Of a DNA stretch of 64,000 bases, positions 58,683 through 64,000 are shown in pieces. The first letter of the stretch is position 1; every line of letters starts with the position of its first letter. A program made the position numbers and the translations under genes. The notes under the pieces are model-generated. The model did no database searches and had not been told where the DNA came from. It worked only from the letters and a program-made list of their open reading frames with translations. The stretch comes from Agromyces mediolanus (GTDB taxonomy: Bacteria; Actinomycetota; Actinomycetes; Actinomycetales; Microbacteriaceae), in contig NZ_BMRJ01000002.1 in NCBI RefSeq assembly GCF_014648575.1, positions 697,736-761,735 of the forward strand, written 5' to 3'.

Positions 58683-61325
58683 GTGCCCAACGACTTCAAC
58701 GAGGCCGGCGCGAGCTCGTTCGACGAGTTCCTCGCCCGATACCTCGCGGGTGAGCAGGCCCGTCAGGCGCGGTCGATCGACCTCAGCCGGTTCCTGACGG
58801 CCCGCACCCAGAGCATTCTTCAGCAGGCGGGACGTTTCGCCCTCGAGCGCGGCCAGACCGAGCTCGACGCGCTGCACATCCTGCGCGTCATCGTCGAGGA
58901 CGAGAGCGTGCAGGCGGCGATCCGTCGCGTCGGCGCGAGCCCGGAGCGCATCATCACCGCGACCGAGGCGCGCCTGCCGGCATCCGGCGACGTCCCCTTC
59001 GACGAGCTCGGTGAGCGGCGCGACGCTGCGACCATTACGCCCTCGGCCTCCCGCGCGCTGTTCCACAGCTACCAGGTGGCGCGCTCCTCTGGCGCGACGT
59101 ACATCGACCCCGAGCACCTCTTCTTCGCGCTCGTGCTGGGTCAGGATGCCCCGGCCGGACAGGTACTCGCTCGCGCGGGCGTCACCGCCGAGGCCCTGAC
59201 GCAGACGATGCGGGACGGGGTGGAGGATTCCCTTCGACAGGCTCAGGGGGCCGGCGATGAGGATTCCCTTCGACAGGCTCAGGGAACCAACGGGCAGGCT
59301 CAGGGAACCACGCCGACGCTCGACAAGTTCGGCATGGACCTCACCGAGCGCGCCCGCAACGGCGAGCTCGACCCCGTGATCGGCCGCGCCGACGAGATCG
59401 AGCAGACCATCGAGATCCTCTCCCGCCGCACGAAGAACAACCCCGTGCTCGTGGGCGAGGCGGGCGTCGGCAAGACCGCGATCGTCGAAGGCCTCGCGCA
59501 GGCCATCGTCGACGAGCAGGTGCCCGAAGCCCTGCTCGGCAAGCGTGTCATCGCGCTCGACCTGCCCGGCATGCTCGCCGGCACCCGCTACCGCGGTGAC
59601 TTCGAGGAGCGCCTCACCAAGACGATGGAGGAGATCGCCGCCCATCGGGGCGAGCTGATCGTCTTCATCGACGAGGTGCACACCGTCGTCGGCGCCGGAG
59701 GCGCGGGCGAGGGCGGCATGGACGCAGGCAACATCCTGAAGCCGCGCCTCGCGCGCGGCGAGCTGCACCTCATCGGTGCGACCACGCTCAAGGAGTACCG
59801 CCAGATCGAGAAGGACCCCGCCCTCGAGCGCCGCTTCCAGCCGGTGCGCGTCGGCGAGCCGTCGATCGAGGACGCCGTGCGCATCCTCCACGGCCTGAAG
59901 CCCGCCTACGAGGAGCACCACGGCGTCGAGTACACGGACGACGCGCTGCGCGCCGCCGTCGAACTCGGCAGCCGCTACCTGCCCGACCGGGTGCTGCCCG
60001 ACAAGGCGATCGACCTCATCGACCAGGCCGGCGCGCGACTGCGCCTCCGCCTCGGCGTGAAGACCGATGTGCCCGCGCTCATGGCGCGGCTCGCCGAGCT
60101 CGAGTCCGAGAAGAACGCCGCGGTCGCCGCCGAGCACTACGAGGAGGCATCCCGCATCCGCGACGAGATCGCGAAGGTGCAGGGGAAGCTGGATGAGGTG
60201 GGGGCGAGTTCCCTTCGACAGGCTCAGGGAACCAGCCAGGCTCAGGGGACCACGGTGGATGAGGCGCAGATCGCCGCGGTGATCTCGCGCGCCACCGGCA
60301 TCCCCGTGAACCGCCTCACCGAGGGGGAGCGCGAGCGCCTCGCGACCCTCGAGGACGAGCTGCACGCCCGCGTGATCGGGCAGGACGACGCGGTCACCGC
60401 CGTCGCCAAGGCGGTGCGCCGCAACCGCACCGGCATGGGCGACGCGAAGCGGCCGGTCGGCTCGTTCCTGTTCCTCGGGCCGACGGGCGTCGGCAAGACC
60501 GAGCTCGCCCGCGCGCTCGCCGCGAACCTGTTCCCTTCGACGGGCTCAGGGGGCGAGAACGTCATCCGTTTCGACATGTCGGAGTTCGGCGAGCGGCACA
60601 CCGTGTCGCGGCTCGTCGGCGCCCCTCCCGGGTACGTCGGCTACGACGAGGCGGGCCAGCTCACCGAGCGCGTGCGCCGCAACCCGTACTCGATCGTGCT
60701 GTTCGACGAGATCGAGAAGGCGCACCCCGACGTGTTCAACCTGCTGCTGCAGGTGCTCGACGACGGGCGCCTCACCGACGGGCAGGGTCGCACGGTCGAC
60801 TTCCGCAACACGGTCGTCGTGATGACCTCGAACCTCGGTTCGGAGTTCCTCGCCTCGCGTTCGGGAGCGCTCGGCTTCGTCGCATCGGCGGATGCCTCGG
60901 CCAACGGATTCTCCTCGGAGAAGGACCTCCGTGACCGCGTCATGGGCAAGCTGCGCGAGGCGATGCGTCCCGAGTTCCTGAACCGCATCGACGAGATCGT
61001 GCTGTTCAAGAAGCTCACGCAGGACGAGATCGCCCGCATCGTGTCGCTCATGCTCGGCGCCACCCGCGCCCGCCTCGGCGCGCGCGAGATCGGCCTCGAG
61101 GTGACCGACGCGGCCGTCGCGTGGATGGCCGAGCACGGGTACGAGCCCGAGTTCGGGGCCCGGCCGCTGCGCCGGCTGATCCAGCGCGAGGTCGACGACC
61201 GCATCTCCGACCTGCTCGTCTCGGGCGAGCTCGGCGACGGCGGACTCGTGCGGGTGGATGCCTCGGGCGACGAGCTCGTCGTGGCATCCGCGGTTCCCGC
61301 CACCGGGATGCCGCAGGCCGCGTAA
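58683..61325 (+). CDS. clpC: Clp/Hsp100 AAA+ chaperone (ClpC/ClpB type)
   Basis: 880 aa. An N-terminal extension, the Clp_N repeats, first AAA+ domain (Walker A GEAGVGKT near 259, IVFIDEVHT), a short UVR-like middle segment ([21 protein letters not shown]) as in ClpC rather than the long ClpB coiled coil, and second AAA+ ([11 protein letters not shown] near 599). The LGF loop before the sensor region could bind ClpP. It unfolds proteins for reuse or for ClpP. GTG start with AGGAGG. HAIR operator upstream. Three places carry in-frame dispersed repeats (SLRQAQG), unusual for this protein. Confidence 0.85.
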   Translation: MPNDFNEAGASSFDEFLARYLAGEQARQARSIDLSRFLTARTQSILQQAGRFALERGQTELDALHILRVIVEDESVQAAIRRVGASPERIITATEARLPASGDVPFDELGERRDAATITPSASRALFHSYQVARSSGATYIDPEHLFFALVLGQDAPAGQVLARAGVTAEALTQTMRDGVEDSLRQAQGAGDEDSLRQAQGTNGQAQGTTPTLDKFGMDLTERARNGELDPVIGRADEIEQTIEILSRRTKNNPVLVGEAGVGKTAIVEGLAQAIVDEQVPEALLGKRVIALDLPGMLAGTRYRGDFEERLTKTMEEIAAHRGELIVFIDEVHTVVGAGGAGEGGMDAGNILKPRLARGELHLIGATTLKEYRQIEKDPALERRFQPVRVGEPSIEDAVRILHGLKPAYEEHHGVEYTDDALRAAVELGSRYLPDRVLPDKAIDLIDQAGARLRLRLGVKTDVPALMARLAELESEKNAAVAAEHYEEASRIRDEIAKVQGKLDEVGASSLRQAQGTSQAQGTTVDEAQIAAVISRATGIPVNRLTEGERERLATLEDELHARVIGQDDAVTAVAKAVRRNRTGMGDAKRPVGSFLFLGPTGVGKTELARALAANLFPSTGSGGENVIRFDMSEFGERHTVSRLVGAPPGYVGYDEAGQLTERVRRNPYSIVLFDEIEKAHPDVFNLLLQVLDDGRLTDGQGRTVDFRNTVVVMTSNLGSEFLASRSGALGFVASADASANGFSSEKDLRDRVMGKLREAMRPEFLNRIDEIVLFKKLTQDEIARIVSLMLGATRARLGAREIGLEVTDAAVAWMAEHGYEPEFGARPLRRLIQREVDDRISDLLVSGELGDGGLVRVDASGDELVVASAVPATGMPQAA
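59228..59308. repeat. Dispersed palindrome, two full and one partial copy, inside clp gene
   Basis: CCCTTCGACAGGCTCAGGG occurs twice (59228-59248, 59264-59286) and once as CAGGCTCAGGG (59294-59308). The frame is kept and gives repeated DSLRQAQG peptides in the linker after the N-domain. The flanks TTC/GAA make it a hairpin. Confidence 0.9.
60208..60251. repeat. Dispersed palindrome, one full and one partial copy, inside clp gene
   Basis: GTTCCCTTCGACAGGCTCAG with GGAACC after it is a complete inverted repeat; a shortened CAGGCTCAGGGGACC follows 3 bases later. In frame, in the middle region before the second AAA+ domain. Confidence 0.9.
60531..60551. repeat. Dispersed palindrome copy inside second AAA+ domain
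   Basis: TTCCCTTCGACGGGCTCAGG, one base different from the others, encodes FPSTGSG just after the Walker A helix, a loop where homologues are shorter. Confidence 0.8.
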
Positions 61326-61375
61326 CCCCATCGACCGGAACGCCCGGCCCTCCGCGGAGGGCCGGGCGTTCCGCG
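61320..61375 (+). terminator. clp terminator, first copy (left direct repeat)
   Basis: A perfect inverted repeat with 19-base arms (61336-61373, arm start CGGAACGCCCGGCCCTCC) directly after the clp stop. The 56 bases from GCGTAA to CCGCG are nearly repeated at 63375-63430, on the other side of the nuclease-like gene (4 differences). Confidence 0.85.
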
Positions 61376-61447
61376 TGGCGGCGTGAGGAGTTTAGGTCCA
61401 TCTGCGATGTCCGGAAGAATGCTCGGAACGGATGGAAAGGGAGGCCC

Positions 61448-63373
61448 ATGACCGGAACAGGGCGCCGATCGACAGCACCAAGTCTGCCGGGCGGTGCAGA
61501 CTTGCAGATTGTCCGTATCGGCGAGTATCTGGATTGGGTGGCTAACGGCACCTCATACGGCTGGCTTTCGGACGAGCAGGTGCAAGCCGATGCCCTTGTT
61601 CAGTTGCGGGGGACTGGACTGCTGGTTGCGGGTAGTCGACCTGTCCGCCTTACTACTGAAGGCGCGCAGTGGCTTGCCACGCGCGACCCGGCAGAGCTCT
61701 TCCGCGCTCTCCATGCGAACATTCTCTACTTCGGGGAAATGCTGAGTTTGCTCATCGAGAGGGAACGGCGGGTCGAAGAGCTTCTCGACGAGGCAAACAC
61801 TCGGTTTCAGCTTGGCTGGCGGAGCGCGGATCAGGTCCGTCGGCGATTGGCGCTGTTGACTCAGCTCAGCCTCGTGGAGGAGGCGGGCGAACGGCGGCAC
61901 CGGGGGACGCCTGCCGGGATCGCAGCCCTTGCCACAGTTGAACTACAGGATGCCGTCTCGGCTGCTCCTCGGGAACTCGAGTTGGAACTCCCTGCAATGC
62001 CGGACGAGATTCACGAGCACCTCGAATTGGCGCGAGCTGACCCTGGACGCCGCGTTGCCGCGATCGGCTATTTTCCCCAGGATCGGCTTGCATTCATTTC
62101 GTACGTGCTCCGGGTGGCATCCAACGGTGCGGATCTGGGAGAACTCACGAGCGATGCTGCCGAGCGTTTTTCAATCGCGGCGAGCTCAGCGCGCAGCGCG
62201 CTCAACACAGTCAAGCAGTTGGGGCTTATCGGATACACCGGGCGGACGGAGGTGACGACCACCCCCCTCGGGCATGCCTGGCTCGAAGTGCCTTCGGCGT
62301 TGAACTTCATCCGAATTGCGCATGCTCGCTATCAGTGCGTTGGCGAGGTTATACCGCTGTTGGCTTCGGTTGATTCGTCGGCGAGCGTCCATCGGCGGCT
62401 CACATTCGCAGGGGAGCGCGTTCCGCATCAGAGCCGAACCGCCACCGTGATCCGATGGTTCATCGAGGCTGGCGGGGTCGAGGAGATCGGAAGCCGTTAT
62501 CGAGCGACGGCGTTTGGTCGCCTCATCAGTGATGAACTTCCCTTGAGTCAGATGTCAGGGCAGCCGTCAGACAGCGGTGCCCAAGTGCCCGTCCTGCCTG
62601 AAGAGAACGAGTTCCACTCGCTCGCACGAGAGCTTGTCGAGGCATCGACGGATTCGGCCGAGCCTGGACGCTTCGAGGCTGCAGCAGCGCAAGCATTCCA
62701 GCTTCTCGGCTTGCATGCGAAGCGAGTTGGAGGTCCGGGGTCGACTGATGTGGTCGTTGAGGTGAGGGCGGGGTTCGAGCTTCTCGCACGAGTAGTCGTC
62801 GACACGAAGTCTGCAGCGTCCGGAGAGGTGCAAGAGTCTGCGGTGAGCTTCAACTCCATCTCTGACCACGCCAAGAAGCACTCCGCTGATTACAAGCTTG
62901 TTGTCGGGCCCAGCTTCGGAGGGCGGCTCGCGAAGTGGGCGAGCGAACAGGGTATCGCGTTGCTCACGGCAGAGGACCTCGCGGAAATGCTCCTGAAGCA
63001 CCGTGAGACGCCGTGGTCGCCCGGTGAGCTAGTCAATCTTTTTGCAGGTGGAGCTCGAGCAGAAATCGAGGCGGCGTACGAAACCTCTGAGCGGCAGCGA
63101 AGCCTCGTCGCGGCTGTTCTCGAAGAGCTCGTCCTTGAGACAGGCGAGGGAGGTGAGAGCATCACTCCGCGCGACATCTATCGTGCACTTCGGAAGCAAG
63201 CCGGTTTGTCTCCCACTGAAGGGGAGATCCGGGAGGTGCTCGAGTTCTTGGCGGCGCCAATCGTCGGCGCAGTCAGAGAGGATCGCGGCTCATTCGCATT
63301 GGTGGAGTCCCCGAGTACCACAGGGCTGAGGCTTCGTGGACTTGCTCGTGTATTCGACTCGCGAGGTAGATGA
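61448..63373 (+). CDS. Multi-wHTH protein with PD-(D/E)XK-like nuclease domain (novel)
   Basis: 641 aa. At least three winged-helix-like segments in the first 360 residues (about 22-80, 120-150, 225-280 and 325-360), then a nuclease-like core: helix with Glu410 (RFEAAAAQAFQLLG), Asp434 in GSTDVVVEV, and Asp452-Thr-Lys454 in VVVDTKSAA. These fit a Mrr/restriction-endonuclease PD-(D/E)XK fold. A final wHTH-like part ends the chain. AAAGGGAGG precedes the ATG. GC and codon use are lower than in the flanks, and the gene lies between two copies of the clp terminator. No methyltransferase is adjacent. I do not recognise the family as a whole. Confidence 0.7.
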   Translation: MTGTGRRSTAPSLPGGADLQIVRIGEYLDWVANGTSYGWLSDEQVQADALVQLRGTGLLVAGSRPVRLTTEGAQWLATRDPAELFRALHANILYFGEMLSLLIERERRVEELLDEANTRFQLGWRSADQVRRRLALLTQLSLVEEAGERRHRGTPAGIAALATVELQDAVSAAPRELELELPAMPDEIHEHLELARADPGRRVAAIGYFPQDRLAFISYVLRVASNGADLGELTSDAAERFSIAASSARSALNTVKQLGLIGYTGRTEVTTTPLGHAWLEVPSALNFIRIAHARYQCVGEVIPLLASVDSSASVHRRLTFAGERVPHQSRTATVIRWFIEAGGVEEIGSRYRATAFGRLISDELPLSQMSGQPSDSGAQVPVLPEENEFHSLARELVEASTDSAEPGRFEAAAAQAFQLLGLHAKRVGGPGSTDVVVEVRAGFELLARVVVDTKSAASGEVQESAVSFNSISDHAKKHSADYKLVVGPSFGGRLAKWASEQGIALLTAEDLAEMLLKHRETPWSPGELVNLFAGGARAEIEAAYETSERQRSLVAAVLEELVLETGEGGESITPRDIYRALRKQAGLSPTEGEIREVLEFLAAPIVGAVREDRGSFALVESPSTTGLRLRGLARVFDSRGR

Positions 63374-63374
63374 C

Positions 63375-63430
63375 GCGTAACCTCATCGACCGGAACGCCC
63401 GGCCCTCCGCGGAAGGCCGGGCGCTCCGCT
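63375..63430. repeat. clp terminator, second copy (right direct repeat)
   Basis: GCGTAACCTCATCGACCGGA and the following hairpin (63391-63428) copy the segment after clp with 4 differences in 56 bases, including the last Ala codon and stop of clp. It marks the right end of the inserted block and now serves convergent genes as a terminator. Confidence 0.85.
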
Positions 63431-63443
63431 TGCGCGGGGCGAT

Positions 63444-63665
63444 CTACGGCAGCGGCGCGTCGCGCAGCAGGGCGGGGTCGAGCGTGTGCTGCGCGCCGAT
63501 GAACTCGAAGCCGAGGATGCGTCCGTTTGTATCGACATCGGCGAGCAGCATCGTGCCCCCGGCTGGCGACTCGAACTCGACGGTGTGGCTGATCGAGCCG
63601 GGAGCGATGGTGTCTCCGAGGGTGAGGTAGGCCGCGTCGGCCTCGGGGTCGTACGTGAGCTTCAA
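63444..63665 (-). CDS. DUF2283 family protein
   Basis: 73 aa. LTYDPEADAAYLTLGDTI at the N-terminus and DVDTNGRILGFEFIGA in the second half are typical of DUF2283, small beta-rich proteins of unknown role. TTG start: GGAGG stands seven bases before it, and the typical family N-terminus KLTYD follows. An ATG at 63692 is possible but lies upstream of this ribosome site. Confidence 0.75.
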   Translation of the reverse strand: MKLTYDPEADAAYLTLGDTIAPGSISHTVEFESPAGGTMLLADVDTNGRILGFEFIGAQHTLDPALLRDAPLP

Positions 63666-63784
63666 CGTTGTGCCTCCCCGGTGCGTCCACATCGTAGGCA
63701 GAGGATACGCGGGCCGGGGCCGCGCCCGAACTGTGGACAACGCACCCCCGACCGCGCAGCCGCCGATTCGCCTAGCCTGAGGGC

Positions 63785-64000
63785 ATGAACGTCGTCGGGC
63801 TCGTGGTGCTCGGCCTCGTCTTCGCGTTCGCGGCGACGATGGGCTGGCTCGAGCTTCGCGGATCGCGAAGTGAGGTGCGGGGAGCGGCACCGCGAGTGCG
63901 GGCCGACCGGGTCGAGGCGGGCCTGCGGGCGGCGGGCTTCGCCGACGACGAGGTCGCCTACGCGCTCTCCGACCTCGACCCGGAGCTCGTGCGGGTGCGG
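63785..64000 (+). CDS. Hypothetical protein, N-terminal part (runs off the window)
   Basis: 72 codons to the window end. One N-terminal helix (VVGLVVLGLVFAFAATMGW), then a basic linker and an acidic segment (RAAGFADDEVAYALSDLDPE). TAGCCT ends six bases before the ATG, so the mRNA is leaderless. Too short to assign. Confidence 0.6.
   Translation, partial: MNVVGLVVLGLVFAFAATMGWLELRGSRSEVRGAAPRVRADRVEAGLRAAGFADDEVAYALSDLDPELVRVR

Noticed and set aside
59228-60551. CRISPR-like array in the clp gene
   Set aside because: The copies are irregularly spaced, in frame, and palindromic elements of a dispersed family; no cas genes are present.

Overview
The window is chromosomal DNA of a high-GC actinobacterium, most likely a member of the Microbacteriaceae. 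The signs are roughly 70% GC with strong third-position G/C, dense short operons with ATGA/GTGA overlaps, many start codons 6-7 bases after a TAGCCT-like -10 box (leaderless mRNA), and a constant use of the decamer CGAGGCATCC. I see no rRNA, tRNA, CRISPR array or intact insertion sequence. Most of the window is ordinary accessory metabolism with its regulators.

Layout. 0.1-5.4 kb: two MHS-type transporters, a type I sulfatase and a GntR/HutC regulator. 5.4-8.4 kb: SDR with divergent TetR, a bifunctional-nuclease-family protein and an alpha/beta hydrolase. 8.4-10.4 kb: remains of an export/peptide locus (FtsX fragment, 54-aa peptide, lipoprotein) and a resolvase-like protein. 10.4-15.8 kb: an EctB-like aminotransferase next to an ABC importer. 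15.9-26.5 kb: regulator/enzyme pairs (cupin with ArsR-like, LysR with PLP decarboxylase, TetR with SDR, MpaB with TetR), an esterase, a FusB-like FBP protein and two acetyltransferases. 26.5-31.7 kb: TetR, NCS1 permease, DUF917, hydantoinase/oxoprolinase and RidA, which reads as uptake and hydrolysis of a cyclic amide. 31.8-37.6 kb: PNPOx-like protein, GntR, CcdA with DsbA, and small hypotheticals. 37.7-43.0 kb: a LacI-controlled ABC importer plus nucleoside hydrolase. 43.1-54.6 kb: small secreted proteins, membrane proteins, VOC proteins, a Cmx-like exporter with a possible leader peptide, ABC-F ATPase and EamA transporter.

54.6-63.4 kb is the most unusual part. After a LysR gene comes a lower-GC island (about 55.6-58.6 kb) holding a truncated membrane gene, the stump of a TIR-like (DUF1863/ThsB-type) gene coupled to a HIT hydrolase, and then an intact TIR-like gene followed by a three-helix membrane protein. 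This is a plausible two-gene defence unit without a canonical ThsA. Next is a ClpC/ClpB-type chaperone with an HspR-type (HAIR) operator, whose coding region contains several in-frame copies of the dispersed palindrome CCCTTCGACAGGCTCAGGG. The chaperone's terminator occurs twice, and between the copies lies a lower-GC 641-aa protein with repeated winged-helix-like segments and a PD-(D/E)XK-like nuclease core. It looks like an inserted stand-alone defence or DNA-processing nuclease.

All calls rest on reading motifs and context by eye; no database search was run.
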